A stretch of 64,000 nt of DNA from CAWDMC01 sp963803295 (GTDB taxonomy: Bacteria; Acidobacteriota; Terriglobia; UBA7540): NCBI GenBank assembly GCA_963803295.1, contig CAWDMC010000003.1:1-64000 (forward strand), in the 5' to 3' direction. The translations under genes were made by a program, and so were the position numbers. Of this stretch, positions 44,356 through 54,214 are shown piece by piece. Under the pieces are notes generated by a model, which saw only the letters and a list, made by a program, of their open reading frames with translations, made no database searches and had not been told where the DNA came from. Positions within the stretch are counted from its first letter, which is position 1; each line of letters opens with the position of its first letter.

Positions 44356-46095
44356 ATGAGTTTGGCACGTACAGCAACTCCGTTTCGGAGAGAATTTCCA
44401 CAATTGGCGTTGACGGTTTCGGTGTTCTCGGCGCTCCTGCTTGTGTTTGTTCCACTCTTGAGCGGTGAAGAGTCCGGCAAGCCAACTCAACCCATATTTG
44501 TAAACATCGCGGATTCGGCGCACGTCACCTTTAAATGCGAGCCCAGCAAAACCTCCCGCAAATACCTCATCGAGACTATGGTGGGCGGCGTTGCCATGTT
44601 TGACTATGACGGCGATGGCCTGCTCGATATCTTCTTCGTAAACGGGGCTGCGTTGCAGGATCCCATGCCGCGCAGCGGGGTCCCTGACAAATCCAACCCG
44701 CGCTACTGGAATCGTCTGTATCGCAATAATGGCGACGGCAGCTTCACCGATGTGACCGAAAGAGCAGGTCTGCAAGGGAAGTTCTACGGGCAAGGCCTCG
44801 CCATCGGGGATTACGACAACGACGGGCGCCCCGATATCTACGTCACCAACTTCGGACACAATACGCTCTATCACAATAATGGGGACGGCAGATTTACTGA
44901 CGTCACCGAAAAGGCGGGCGTCGCAGCCAGCGGCTGGTCTGCCGGCGCCATGTTCGTTGATTATGACAGGGACGGCCGGCTGGATCTCTTCGTGACTCGT
45001 TACCTTGCCTGGGATTTTGAACCTGATATTTGGTGCGGCGCGACCGGTCCAGGCATGCGCTCTTATTGCCATCCTGAGAATTACCGGGTGGTAAGCAGTC
45101 TGCTCTTCCATAACAACGGTGACGGTACTTTCACGGACGTCACCGGGAAGTCCGGTCTGGCCAAGACTCCGGGTAAGGGGCTTGGGGTTGACATCAACGA
45201 TTACGATCACGATGGGTGGCCGGACATCTTCGTGGCCAACGATGCAATTGCGGAGCAGTTGTTCCACAATAACCACGACGGGACATTCACCGAGGTTGGC
45301 ATTCGGGCCGGTACCGCCTACGACGAGAATGGCAGCCATTTTTCCGGGATGGGCGTCAGCTTCGACGACTATGATAACGATGGCTGGCCGGATGTCTTCG
45401 TCGGTGACCTGGCAAACCAGATGTATGCTCTCTTCCATAACCAGAAGGGTCTATTCGACTACGTCACCGGTCTCACAGGTTTGGCCAGGACTACGATAAC
45501 GCATTCGGGATGGGGCACGAAATTCTTCGATTACGATAACGATGGCTGGAAGGATCTCTTCGTCGCCCAATCCCACGTCATGGATAATGTCGAACTCTCA
45601 CTGCCGGCGTTGCATTATCGGGAGCGGATGTTATTGTTGAGAAACAATCAAGGCCGATTTGAGGATGTTTCAGGACAGAGCGGCGAGATTTTCAAGTTGC
45701 CCCTGGTGGCTCGTGGTGCGGCTTTTGGCGACTTGGACAATGACGGCTTCGTGGACATTGCCGTGCACTGTTTGGAAGGAACTTCATTAGTCTTGCGGAA
45801 TCAAGGCGGCAACGGCAGTCATTGGCTGCTGATCGATACAGTAGGAACGGTCAGCAATCGGGACGGCATCGGCGCTGTCGTGCGGCTGGTCTCGGAATCC
45901 GGCGTCGAACAGTACGCCATGGTCAAAACTTCGGGCAGCTATTTTTCCGCCAGCGACAAGCGTGTGCACTTCGGTCTGGGCATCGATAAAATGGCGCGAC
46001 TGGTGGAGATCACATGGCCTAGCGGTATCGTGCAATGCCTGGAAAACGTCCGGGCTGACCAGATTCTGACAGTCAGAGAGCCGGCAAACAGATAG
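44356..46095 (+). CDS. Second CRTAC1-type FG-GAP/ASPIC-UnbV protein
   Basis: The 579-residue protein has a signal peptide (LALTVSVFSALLLVFVPLLSG). At least seven DxDxDG blades follow (DYDGDGLLDIFFVNG, DYDNDGRPDIYVTNFG, DYDRDGRLDLFVTRY, DYDHDGWPDIFVAND, DYDNDGWPDVFVGDL, DYDNDGWKDLFVAQS, DLDNDGFVDIAVHC). The ASPIC/UnbV domain is at the end (GAVVRLVSESGVEQY, HFGLGIDKMARLVEITWPSG). It is divergent from the gene at 42310 across a shared 258-base promoter region, suggesting a duplicated and jointly regulated pair. Confidence 0.9.
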   Translation: MSLARTATPFRREFPQLALTVSVFSALLLVFVPLLSGEESGKPTQPIFVNIADSAHVTFKCEPSKTSRKYLIETMVGGVAMFDYDGDGLLDIFFVNGAALQDPMPRSGVPDKSNPRYWNRLYRNNGDGSFTDVTERAGLQGKFYGQGLAIGDYDNDGRPDIYVTNFGHNTLYHNNGDGRFTDVTEKAGVAASGWSAGAMFVDYDRDGRLDLFVTRYLAWDFEPDIWCGATGPGMRSYCHPENYRVVSSLLFHNNGDGTFTDVTGKSGLAKTPGKGLGVDINDYDHDGWPDIFVANDAIAEQLFHNNHDGTFTEVGIRAGTAYDENGSHFSGMGVSFDDYDNDGWPDVFVGDLANQMYALFHNQKGLFDYVTGLTGLARTTITHSGWGTKFFDYDNDGWKDLFVAQSHVMDNVELSLPALHYRERMLLLRNNQGRFEDVSGQSGEIFKLPLVARGAAFGDLDNDGFVDIAVHCLEGTSLVLRNQGGNGSHWLLIDTVGTVSNRDGIGAVVRLVSESGVEQYAMVKTSGSYFSASDKRVHFGLGIDKMARLVEITWPSGIVQCLENVRADQILTVREPANR

Positions 46096-46099
46096 GAGC

Positions 46100-46139
46100 G
46101 GAAGGTAAATAAGAATCGCCTTCCATTCGCAAGTGCGAA
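46100..46139. terminator. Possible bidirectional terminator between convergent genes
   Basis: GGAAGG (46100-46105) can pair with CCTTCC (46119-46124). Directly after it TTCGCA-AG-TGCGAA (46126-46139) forms a perfect 6-bp hairpin. Two genes converge here. No clear T-tract follows, so factor-independent termination is uncertain. Confidence 0.3.
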
Positions 46140-46193
46140 AGTATACTCACCCACTGCAGGTTCACGGAAGAAGCGGGTCAGATGGCGAACCTC

Positions 46194-47574
46194 CTACCGC
46201 GAATTAAGAAGGCCGGCCATTTTAAGAGACAAGTAGGGCAGGGCCACGGAAGCCACGTAAAGAGGGTTATTGTTGTGGCTCACGTCCGGACCAAACCACT
46301 CCCAAGCTTCCGTCATCCCGTCCGGCCGCATATGGCTTCGCAGTAAACTGAATGTAATCGCGGGCCATCTCTGTTGCTGCTTTCGGGTCAACTGTGTGAA
46401 TCGCGGCAATGTACCAGCCCGTGGGCGTCCCCCAGTAACCTCCATCCTGATACCCTCCGTGCTGGGGAAGGGCGCTCTGCCAGTGACCATGATTAGTGCG
46501 ATCTGTGGTCAGAATCTGTCTGACGCAGCCCTGATTCACCGCAGTCTTATCGCGGAAAGCGCGCACCAGCGCGCGACCGACCTTCTCAGCCGTAGGGCCA
46601 TCGACAGCGCCACTCCAGATGGCTAAAGCACTTCCCCAGACATCGGGCTGATTGCCCACCTCAGTTGCGGAATGGAGCCATCCCTCGCCGGGATTCGCGC
46701 TTGGGTGAAAGAGAACCTGCGGGATGGCTCGTTTGATTTGTGCTGCATCCTTTTTGTAACCTTCCGCCTTGGCCCCTTGCCCGGAGGCGCGAAACAGGTC
46801 CGCAAGCTGAGTGGCGGCGATGAATTTCAACACGGAAGGAAAGAGCAGCTTACCGCTTTTGAATTCGCCGTCGCAGAAGCCCCAGTCCTTCGCATTCTCC
46901 GCCTTCACATCGCCAGCCACGAGCAAGCCGGTACTGGGATCAACCGGCGACCTTCGGTAGACTCTTTCCGCTACGTCGGAAAGGGGCATTTCCGCAAACG
47001 ACGTCTTAACCATGGACTTGAACAAGCTTAGGTTCCTTGTCATTTTCCAGTGCTGATAAATGGCGGTAATGAAGTAGAAGTCATCGTCCAGAGGCGGGTA
47101 TTTGCCAAAAGGGTAGCCACCCATCTTCTCGCCGGTTTCGTAGTTGCCGGGATAGAAACTGGCTTGGCCGTCAAAGTTGATGTGGTCCGGAACGGCAAAG
47201 GCGGGGACAACCGCACCGGGGTGGACTACCCAATTGTTTGGCCCTCTCAAGGCGCTACACATCAGGTGGATCCAGTCTTCCACTTCGGCGGCTGGGATCA
47301 GATCCGCGCCGAGCATCATCACCGAGTCACGGACCCAGAACGCCGTGTAACCCATGTTGCCGCCGGGGACCCGAATGAAGTAGTGGGTGGTATTGCACCA
47401 CTTGCCGACACATTGCCCCGGGCGCATTCCCGCTGAGGCCACGATCCGCTGTGCCTGGTCACGGAGAAAGGCCTCATCGGACGGTTCCATAACGGGTGGT
47501 CCGGCGTTCGCGCCACAGACCGGGAAGTAGATTCCAAGGACCAGCAGGATCGCCTTCGAGAGTAGTTTTATCAT
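46194..47574 (-). pseudogene. Six-hairpin glycosidase-like gene with a 3' frameshift
   Basis: The main frame (46267-47574) encodes 435 residues with a signal peptide (LLSKAILLVLGIYFPVCGANA) and a glycosidase-like body (GYTAFWVRDSVMM, DWGFCDGEF, GYQDGGYWGTPTGWYIAAIH). Its last ~20 residues are unrelated. In the next frame the expected continuation appears at about 46330 (RPDGMTEAWEWFGPDV, then PLYVASVALPYLSLKM) and ends at 46194. A one-base shift near TATGCGGCC explains this. It could be true decay or a base error. The exact hydrolase family is uncertain. The start overlaps the end of the following TPR gene (ATGA). Confidence 0.7.
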
Positions 47575-48740
47575 TGTGACTTCTCCACATCCTCTATGCG
47601 GGATTGAACTGCGCGGCTGTGCTGCTGCTGTATCCCTTGCGCGATGGCATACTCAGCTTTTGCTTCTGCGACGCGGCCCATCATCTGATAGGCGCGGGCA
47701 AGTTGGAAGTGTACACTGTCTTCCCCCGGACTCAGCTGTATCGCTCGCTTGAATTGCTGTATCGCCTTCTCGTACTCAGCTTGCTGAGCCAGGAGTTGAC
47801 CATAATCCGTCAATGCCTGGGGTAAGTCCGGGCAAAGCCCCAGAGCGCTTTGGATGAGCGACAGGGCCTGACCTGAGTTACCGTGCGTCTTCACCAGGAT
47901 ATTCCCGAGTTTCCAATACGCCATGCAGTCATAAGGGTTGGCGGCGATCTCCTTTTTGAACTCCGTCGTGGCCTGATCCCATTTGCCCATCAGCCAGTAG
48001 ATATTCCCTAAGTCGTAGTGAGCATCACGAAAGTTCGGCTCTTTCGCGACGGCCTTCTTGTATTCGGCCAGGGCTCCCTCGTAATTCTCCATTCCCTCCA
48101 TAGTCTGCGCGTTGATAAGGTGGATGAAGTATGAATCCGGGGCGAGTATATCCAGTTTCTTCAATGTGCCCTGGGCCATCTTCATGTACATCTGGCCCAA
48201 GCCGTACAATGCGGGCAGATTTTCCGGAGCCTTATGCAGCAGCGCCTGCAGGACTGCGGCGCCGGCCTCCTGCTGCCCTAAATCGAAAAGAGCATGCCCC
48301 AGATAGAGCTGCGCGGTTTGATCCTCCGGTCTCAGGCGGACGGCGTTTGCTAATATCTGGCGAGACTTCTCGAATTGGCCCATCTGGTAATACGAAACTC
48401 CCAGGAGGACGAGAGAGGAAGGCATATTTTTGTCGTAACGCAATCCGTCTTCGAAAGCAGACGCCGCGTCACGGTAATTCCCTTGCTGGAAATACAATAG
48501 CCCCAAGTTGTTGTAGGCAGTCGCGAGATGGGGGGCAAGCTTGAGGATGGCCTTGTACTTCTGTATGGCCCCTTCGAGATCTCCCCGGCCTTTCGCTGCC
48601 TGGGCCTCAGAATAGAGTTGGTCGAGGGCAGCGTCTGTCTCCCGTTGTTCTGCGAGGGAGGCTGAGGAGAGGTGGGCGCTCGCTTGCCCGGCAAGCCTCA
48701 TGGCGAAACAAATCATGAGAGCGAGGAACAGTCGCTTCAT
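47571..48740 (-). CDS. Exported TPR-repeat protein
   Basis: The 389-residue protein starts at ATG 48740 behind AGGAGT with a signal peptide (MKRLFLALMICFAMRLAGQASA). About nine TPR units span residues ~40-370 (HLATAYNNLGLLYFQQGNYRDA, MPSSLVLLGVSYYQMGQFEKS, and further repeats). An in-frame start 78 bases upstream would bury the signal peptide. The gene's end overlaps the start of the glycosidase-like gene by four bases (ATGA), so their products are probably made in fixed proportion. Its role as a scaffold is inferred. Confidence 0.87.
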   Translation of the reverse strand: MKRLFLALMICFAMRLAGQASAHLSSASLAEQRETDAALDQLYSEAQAAKGRGDLEGAIQKYKAILKLAPHLATAYNNLGLLYFQQGNYRDAASAFEDGLRYDKNMPSSLVLLGVSYYQMGQFEKSRQILANAVRLRPEDQTAQLYLGHALFDLGQQEAGAAVLQALLHKAPENLPALYGLGQMYMKMAQGTLKKLDILAPDSYFIHLINAQTMEGMENYEGALAEYKKAVAKEPNFRDAHYDLGNIYWLMGKWDQATTEFKKEIAANPYDCMAYWKLGNILVKTHGNSGQALSLIQSALGLCPDLPQALTDYGQLLAQQAEYEKAIQQFKRAIQLSPGEDSVHFQLARAYQMMGRVAEAKAEYAIAQGIQQQHSRAVQSRIEDVEKSQ

Positions 48741-48830
48741 AAAATAAAATACTCCTGGCGGCGCGAATACAAAGTACCATTCCAGGTCCAAAAGAATCGT
48801 GGCGCGAGTCGATCCCAAGCCAGTACTCTG

Positions 48831-49628
48831 TTAGTGGCCTGCCGCGTGCGCTTCCAAGACAGCTTTCACCTGGCGATAAGAATCATTTTGGGGATCCAGT
48901 TCCAGGGCCTTGTTTATGGCAGGCAGGGCCTGCTCAAATCTCTCTTGATGTCCGTAAGCCAATGCCAACCCGTAATATCCTTTGGCGTCTTGCGGCGCGA
49001 GCTTCACCAGGTTTTCGAACGCCTCAGCCGCCTTCGGGAAATCTTGATTCTCCAGAGCCTTATCGCCGCGAGCGATTAGAATGGACCGTTCGATCTGCAT
49101 GGGGGAATCGCTGAATTGTCGATCCAGTTGCTTGGCTTCCCTGGCTTCGGCAAGGGCTTTCTCCTCGTGTCCCATCCCGGCGTAGGCTCGCGCCAAGTGG
49201 TCGTGCGACTCCGCGTCCATCGGGTACGTTTTGAGGAGTTTCTGGAGAGTGGCAGCCGCCTTGGAAAACTCTTTCGCGTTGATCTCGTCGGCGGCTTCCT
49301 TATCGATACGATCGAAGCCTTCCTGCGTCATCAGCGTGAGATCCAGAGCTTGTTCCTGGGAAAGCTGGACACTCCACTTCAGCGGCATATGGTCCTTGAG
49401 CTGAGCGCGCAACTCAAACGTGCCAGGTGTGAGGTCGTGGAAGATCGCTTCGCCTTTCTTGTTTGATTTCTGGAACTGATGCATTTCTGTGCCGGCCGGA
49501 GTAAGCCGGATCTCAACATCGCGCAGGAGCTTTCCCCGCTCGTCGGCGAACCGGCAGACCAACGACGCAGCGCGCAAGTGAGGCGCCAGAAGAATTAAGA
49601 CTGCGATGCTCAAGTAGCGGGTCAGCAT
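48831..49628 (-). CDS. Exported protein with a Cna-B-like domain and TPR repeats
   Basis: The 265-residue protein has a signal peptide (MLTRYLSIAVLILLAPHLRAA). A small beta domain like a carboxypeptidase-regulatory/Cna-B fold follows (about 25-100; GKLLRDVEIRLTPAGTEM, TPGTFELRAQL), then about four TPR units (120-260), for example KGYYGLALAYGHQERFEQA. A beta domain joined to TPRs is less common than plain TPR arrays. It lies in the run of exported TPR genes and is probably co-transcribed. Function unknown. Confidence 0.8.
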   Translation of the reverse strand: MLTRYLSIAVLILLAPHLRAASLVCRFADERGKLLRDVEIRLTPAGTEMHQFQKSNKKGEAIFHDLTPGTFELRAQLKDHMPLKWSVQLSQEQALDLTLMTQEGFDRIDKEAADEINAKEFSKAAATLQKLLKTYPMDAESHDHLARAYAGMGHEEKALAEAREAKQLDRQFSDSPMQIERSILIARGDKALENQDFPKAAEAFENLVKLAPQDAKGYYGLALAYGHQERFEQALPAINKALELDPQNDSYRQVKAVLEAHAAGH

Positions 49629-49759
49629 TTTTGTTTAGCCACTTTATTCGTCCTTGCAGCTGTGGCGCCGCTCGGTGAGCGGCGAAGTTATTGCAAAACG
49701 AAGGCCATCGGTCACAGCCGCTCAGAGACATCATAGACCGGCGCTACGGCAGACGTTGG

Positions 49760-50566
49760 TTACGGTTGCGACTTTTCTTCGGTTCGCAGCCTGTCGATCT
49801 CACCTGCCGCTAATCGGCTCACCGGTTCGGGGCCGAGGTCCCGAGCCCGGCTCAAGGATATCCTGGCCCGTTCGAATTGGCCCTGCGCTTCAAACGCGAG
49901 TCCCTCTTGATAAAAGTATTCGCCCAGAGGATTGAAATCTGCCGCCTTGGCGTAACTTCCTATGGCCTCGTCAAGGTGCCCCTGAGCGTACGCTACGGTG
50001 CCGAGGATGCCATATCCGCGCGCCAGGAAATCTCTCTTGGTTTTGAGCCAGCGCTTCCGTTCGGCTAAGGGTGGCAAGGTGTATCGGTCAAGCTCGGCGA
50101 GCCCTTGTCGCGCGTAATCCCTGGCCCGGTTCCATTGTGCCGCTCCATCCTGCGACCCGAGCGGCTCTTTGACGATCAGTTCGGCCAAGGTCAGAAGTGC
50201 ATCCACGTTCTTGGGGTTGAGTTTCAGAATGGCCTCAGCCATTGCGTGCGAGCCGCGCCGGTCACCGAGTTCATCATAAGCGTGCATTGCCGCCATATCG
50301 GCATACTCTAAGAACTGGGACTTGGGAAAGTCCTGCGCGAACCTCTTCACCGCTTGAATCGTCGAGTTTGCATCCCCCACATCGTAGATCGCTCCGAACG
50401 CGTCTAGTTCGTCTCGCGTCATTGCCTGCGGAACTCGTCCGCCGGAAGGAATGGAGAGAACCTGTGGAAGTCCCTTTGCGGGAAACATCGAGATTAGAAT
50501 CCAGAGCGACAACATACCCGAGATCGCGGTCCTCAGATGTCGCCCGCTAACGCACAGGCCTGCCAT
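49760..50566 (-). CDS. Exported TPR-repeat protein
   Basis: The 268-residue protein starts at ATG 50566 behind AAGGAG and has a hydrophobic N-terminal segment (ISGMLSLWILISMFPAKGLP) that fits a signal peptide. The middle and end carry TPR-like helical pairs (SQFLEYADMAAMHAYDELGDRR, GYGILGTVAYAQGHLDEAIG, FYQEGLAFEAQGQFERARI). It overlaps the upstream TPR gene by 20 bases, indicating co-translation. An alternative start 21 bases upstream lacks a ribosome binding site. Function unknown beyond a scaffold role. Confidence 0.8.
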   Translation of the reverse strand: MAGLCVSGRHLRTAISGMLSLWILISMFPAKGLPQVLSIPSGGRVPQAMTRDELDAFGAIYDVGDANSTIQAVKRFAQDFPKSQFLEYADMAAMHAYDELGDRRGSHAMAEAILKLNPKNVDALLTLAELIVKEPLGSQDGAAQWNRARDYARQGLAELDRYTLPPLAERKRWLKTKRDFLARGYGILGTVAYAQGHLDEAIGSYAKAADFNPLGEYFYQEGLAFEAQGQFERARISLSRARDLGPEPVSRLAAGEIDRLRTEEKSQP

Positions 50567-51551
50567 AGAGCTCCTTAAACGCCGCAAATACTTTCAGCTC
50601 ACTTTCTGCTTTTGCTGTTTCCCCACGGGACTTGTAAATCTGCGCGAGCAGGTATCGCGCCTCAACCAACCCCTCATCAAGGGAGATGGCCTTGAGCAAA
50701 GCGTCCGCGGCAGTTTCCGCTTCATGGCGCGCCCAGGCTACCTTGCCAAGGACTAAGTAGTTGGAACTTGAATTGGGCGCCATCTGGATCGCACGCTGGG
50801 CAAACGGCAGGGCATCGCCTGGCCGTCCCTGCTCCAAATAAAAGGACGCGAGGAGCTGGAAAGGTAAATCAAACTGCGCCCTTTGCCGTTCAATGACCCG
50901 GGTGGCTTCGAGGAATTTGGCCTCTGCTTCCGCAGTCCGATTCATGCCCTGTAAGGAAAGCGCCAGGTAGGTCAATGCCTTGTAATGAGAGGAATTCAGA
51001 GCCAAAGCCTTTTCGAAGTAATCGGCGGCGACGTTGAAACGGTCCTCAACTTCGTAAGAATACCTGCCCGCGACGTAGTAGGGCTCAGGGTCTTGAGGAG
51101 CTAACCTTTCGGCGGCAGCAATCTCCTCATGGAAAAACTGATCCTGCTTGAGAAGAAAATAAGCTTCGGCCAATTCCAGGTGTGTCGGAGCATCGCTGCT
51201 GCGCTGCAACGCCTTCCGAAGAGCGCGAACGGACGCAAACGTTCGCTCCTGCCGCAGGAGTGCCACCCCGAGCCAGTAAAAGCCCAACCCGGAGTCAGGA
51301 CAGACTCGAGTCAGTTCAACGCTGAGTCTTTCGGCATTTTGCCAATTCGCACTTGATACGGCAGAAGGCATCTGGCTGGCAACGAGACTCCAATCCCTCG
51401 AAAGAACACAAGCGTCCGGTGGTGCAGCGATAAGCCTGCTCCCCCATAACAGCATGAGACAAAATACCAGGAGTGCTATACGTCGTGGTTGTTCTACGAG
51501 GCTCATACCTAATGACCGCAGCGCCGGGTCAAGGCCGCCGTGGCCAATCAT
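50547..51551 (-). CDS. Exported TPR-repeat protein
   Basis: The 334-residue protein has a hydrophobic N-terminal segment (IALLVFCLMLLWGSRLIAA) and about seven TPR-like units between residues 60 and 325 (LGFYWLGVALLRQERTFAS, PEPYYVAGRYSYEVEDRFNV and others). Its ATG at 51551 overlaps the stop of the upstream TPR gene (ATGA), favouring that start; ATG 51506 would give a shorter signal peptide. It overlaps the next TPR gene by 20 bases. The run of overlapping TPR genes suggests subunits of one assembly. Confidence 0.82.
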   Translation of the reverse strand: MIGHGGLDPALRSLGMSLVEQPRRIALLVFCLMLLWGSRLIAAPPDACVLSRDWSLVASQMPSAVSSANWQNAERLSVELTRVCPDSGLGFYWLGVALLRQERTFASVRALRKALQRSSDAPTHLELAEAYFLLKQDQFFHEEIAAAERLAPQDPEPYYVAGRYSYEVEDRFNVAADYFEKALALNSSHYKALTYLALSLQGMNRTAEAEAKFLEATRVIERQRAQFDLPFQLLASFYLEQGRPGDALPFAQRAIQMAPNSSSNYLVLGKVAWARHEAETAADALLKAISLDEGLVEARYLLAQIYKSRGETAKAESELKVFAAFKELYGRPVR

Positions 51552-53053
51552 TGAGTGTTAAGGGACACCTGCTGTAGCTTAGCAAGCACAGCTCTTTGTG
51601 CGGCCGCTTCCCGGGGCTTGCCAAGGCGATCGTAAACTTCAGCCAGCGCGCCGCGCGGCTCAGCCCAACGCGGAGCGGCCGAAAGAGCTTCCTCGAAATA
51701 CTTCGCCGCCTCGACAGTCTGTCCCGTGCGCACGCAAGCCACTCCGGCCAAATAGTAAGCCTTAGGGTGCACCTTACGGAATGTTGTCGCTTTCTTGAAG
51801 AGTGGCAACGCCTCCGAGGGACGATTGGCGTTGAGGAGAAACGCGCCATAGTTCAGATAGACCCACGGGTCAGGCGTATCCTTTTTCATTGCCAGAGATA
51901 CTGCGGCAATGTGCTGTTGCTCCGCCTCCCGGGATAGCCCCAACGCTTCATAGGTGAGAGCGAGGCTTGTTGCCTCCCGCTCATCCGATGGGCTGAATTC
52001 TCGCGCCCGCTCCAAATGCTCGCGGGCTTCCTGATAGCGTCCGTTTTCCAGTGCGTACCTTCCCCGGTAGTAGTGCGCCACTGGATCGAGAGGATCCGCA
52101 GCCAACACGAGATCGATTTCCTTTTCGAAGTTCCGCTTGTCGCCCTTTACCCAATCAATTACCGCAAGGAACCGCCGCGCCTCAACGTTAGCAGGATTCT
52201 TTGAGAGACTCTGCTGTAGAACTCGAGTACTTTCGTCGGTCTTTCGATATCCGTTAAAGAGAATAAGGCCCTCGATGTAAAGGCCTCGGCTGGAATCAGG
52301 AAAAGCAGTCAAATAAGCGGACACAAGCTGCAGGGCTCTCGGCCAGTCCCCAACGGCGGCGAAAGACTCTGCCGATCGTAGATCGCGAGCGCTCGAATCC
52401 AGTTCCCGCATCCTGACGGCATCCTGCTGGCGCCCTGACCGTGAGTATACCTGTGCCAAGAGTGCATAAACTGGAGGCATCCCCGGGTCGGCCCGTGCCG
52501 CAGTTTCGAGAGCCCGTTCGGCCTTCTCGAGATTACCCAGCCTGAACCACGCCTTGCCAAGAGGAAGGTACGCTTGTCTCAGTGTCGGATCACCAGTCAG
52601 GGCAGCGTCGATGTACTCGACCGCGTCTCTGTCTTTTCCCTCTTCCAAGGCCGCCATCCCGAGCATCAAACGGGCACGATAGCAGCGCGGGTCCAATCGG
52701 AGTTCTTCGAGAAACTGAGACTCGGCTTCGGCAAATCTACGCTGATCCCAGAATGTAAGTCCAAGCTGGAAGTGGAGGTTTCTTCCCTGAGGGCTGGAGC
52801 GGATCGCCTGTTGGTAAAACTCGACAACGGGTGACGGCCCTCCTGACTTCCCGGCCGGCTCTGAACCATACAGGTTCAACGTGCTGGAGTCCACGCGCCC
52901 TTCAGGGGCGGGCGCAACCATCCTGCTGTCCTGCGCTTTGGCAGAACGAAAGCCAAAGAGCGCGCAGAAGAAAAGGACCTTGAAGAAGGCAACGACCGGC
53001 ACCGGTCCAAGCCGTCCAGCGTCGTAGCGCGGGATGCTTCGTCGGAGCATCAT
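51548..53053 (-). CDS. Large exported TPR-repeat protein
   Basis: The 501-residue protein has a signal peptide (PVPVVAFFKVLFFCALFGFRSAKAQ) and about twelve TPR units. Examples are NLHFQLGLTFWDQRRFAEA, QAYLPLGKAWFRLGNLEKA, PPVYALLAQVYSRSGRQQDA and PKAYYLAGVACVRTGQTVEA. It is first in the minus-strand TPR operon and faces the divergent GntR gene across 280 bases, so the region between probably holds both promoters. It overlaps the next gene by four bases. Regulation by the divergent GntR protein is plausible but unproven. Confidence 0.87.
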   Translation of the reverse strand: MMLRRSIPRYDAGRLGPVPVVAFFKVLFFCALFGFRSAKAQDSRMVAPAPEGRVDSSTLNLYGSEPAGKSGGPSPVVEFYQQAIRSSPQGRNLHFQLGLTFWDQRRFAEAESQFLEELRLDPRCYRARLMLGMAALEEGKDRDAVEYIDAALTGDPTLRQAYLPLGKAWFRLGNLEKAERALETAARADPGMPPVYALLAQVYSRSGRQQDAVRMRELDSSARDLRSAESFAAVGDWPRALQLVSAYLTAFPDSSRGLYIEGLILFNGYRKTDESTRVLQQSLSKNPANVEARRFLAVIDWVKGDKRNFEKEIDLVLAADPLDPVAHYYRGRYALENGRYQEAREHLERAREFSPSDEREATSLALTYEALGLSREAEQQHIAAVSLAMKKDTPDPWVYLNYGAFLLNANRPSEALPLFKKATTFRKVHPKAYYLAGVACVRTGQTVEAAKYFEEALSAAPRWAEPRGALAEVYDRLGKPREAAAQRAVLAKLQQVSLNTQ

Positions 53054-53333
53054 CTTCCCGATTCACTTTCCGTCGTGCGCCTTCTTAGCACCCGGTATCG
53101 CACTGCAGGCGGAGATCGATCATTAATAAATACTCTTTTAAATACATTTCGCGGAACAGGCCTCTATCGGACTTGCGCTAAACTCAGCTCGCAAGTCAAA
53201 ACAGCTCTCCTGATCATCAGACATCAGCTATCACGGTTGCACCAAACCAAAACTATCACTATAATCTCTCTTTCGCAACCTCGGGCCGAGTCTCACATTG
53301 TTCTCTTCCCGGGACCATAACCAGAGGTACACG
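53054..53333. other. Divergent promoter region between TPR operon and GntR gene
   Basis: This ~280-base gap separates two divergently transcribed units. It is AT-rich around 53120-53145 and 53240-53275. No operator was defined with confidence. No gene is supported. Confidence 0.4.
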
Positions 53334-54065
53334 ATGGATCCTATCCTTCCGGTGACGCGCTCAAGCCTGGGCGAACAGATTGCCGCACAGATTTTCTCGA
53401 TGATTTCAAAAGGAACTTGGAAGGTGGGTGAGAAGTTACCAACCGAAGTCGAATTCTGCAAGTCCCTTCGGGTCGGCCGCTCCTCTCTGCGTGAAGCCAT
53501 GAAGTCCCTGAACTTTGTGGGGGTCGTGGAGGTACGCCCGGGGAAGGGAAACTTCGTTGCTGACGGACCGTCGAAGTTCCTGGAGAGGATTATCACCCAG
53601 GGCGTGTTGCATACAGCGAACGACTTTGCCGACCTTTTCGAAGCGAGGGTCGCGGTTGAACCGGAACTAGCGGCTCTTTGCGCCCAGCGATTGACCAGCG
53701 ACGAACTGAATCAACTGGGTAAGCTGATGGAGGAGATGAAGCGAGCGCTAGGCAACGATGGAACTGGTTTCGCCGATCTGGACCTGTCTTTTCACCTAAC
53801 TATCGCGACCGGCTCGAAGAATCGGGCGTTGACCGGATTTCTCAATGCCATGCGCGGGCCTTTGCTTGAATTGATTGCCAAAGGAGCTCACTCCGCAGGC
53901 GGGTCCGAACTCGCGTATGAGCACCATCTCAAAATCATGGAGGCGATTAAGGAGCACAATTCCGCGAAGGCTCGAAGCTCCATGCGGGCTCACCTCCGCG
54001 TTTTTCAACGCGGCTATACGGTTCTCAGCCGAGTGTTGGCAAGCACGCAGCATTCTCAACCCTGA
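53334..54065 (+). CDS. GntR/FadR-type transcriptional regulator
   Basis: The 243-residue protein has an N-terminal winged helix (about 8-75; RSSLGEQIAAQIFSMISKG, EKLPTEVEFCKSLRVGRSSLREAMKSL). An all-helical FCD ligand domain follows (about 95-225; DFADLFEARVAVEPELAALCAQR, DLSFHLTIATGSKNRALTGF, EHHLKIMEAIKEHNSAKARSSMRAHL). Such regulators usually respond to a small acid or sugar acid. The ATG at 53334 follows AGAGG; an in-frame start 36 bases upstream is less likely. It lies directly before a TonB-dependent receptor whose promoter contains a perfect palindrome, and it is the obvious candidate to control it. Confidence 0.92.
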   Translation: MDPILPVTRSSLGEQIAAQIFSMISKGTWKVGEKLPTEVEFCKSLRVGRSSLREAMKSLNFVGVVEVRPGKGNFVADGPSKFLERIITQGVLHTANDFADLFEARVAVEPELAALCAQRLTSDELNQLGKLMEEMKRALGNDGTGFADLDLSFHLTIATGSKNRALTGFLNAMRGPLLELIAKGAHSAGGSELAYEHHLKIMEAIKEHNSAKARSSMRAHLRVFQRGYTVLSRVLASTQHSQP

Positions 54066-54214
54066 AGCACTGTCCCCGTCCGGGCCGGGCCCCTCCTCCG
54101 CACTCCCCAAGGCCGCGTTCCACGCCTTTCCGTGGTGGTCGTGCCTCGCTCCAAAAGGAGCCGCGGCCCATCGGAACCCGAAGTTTCCCTTTCTCTTTGT
54201 TTTCTCTTTTTCTA

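Noticed and set aside
44158..45438. 426-residue minus-strand open frame
   Set aside because: It is the antisense shadow of the FG-GAP gene on the plus strand; its repetitive Ile/Val pattern mirrors the DxDxDG repeats.
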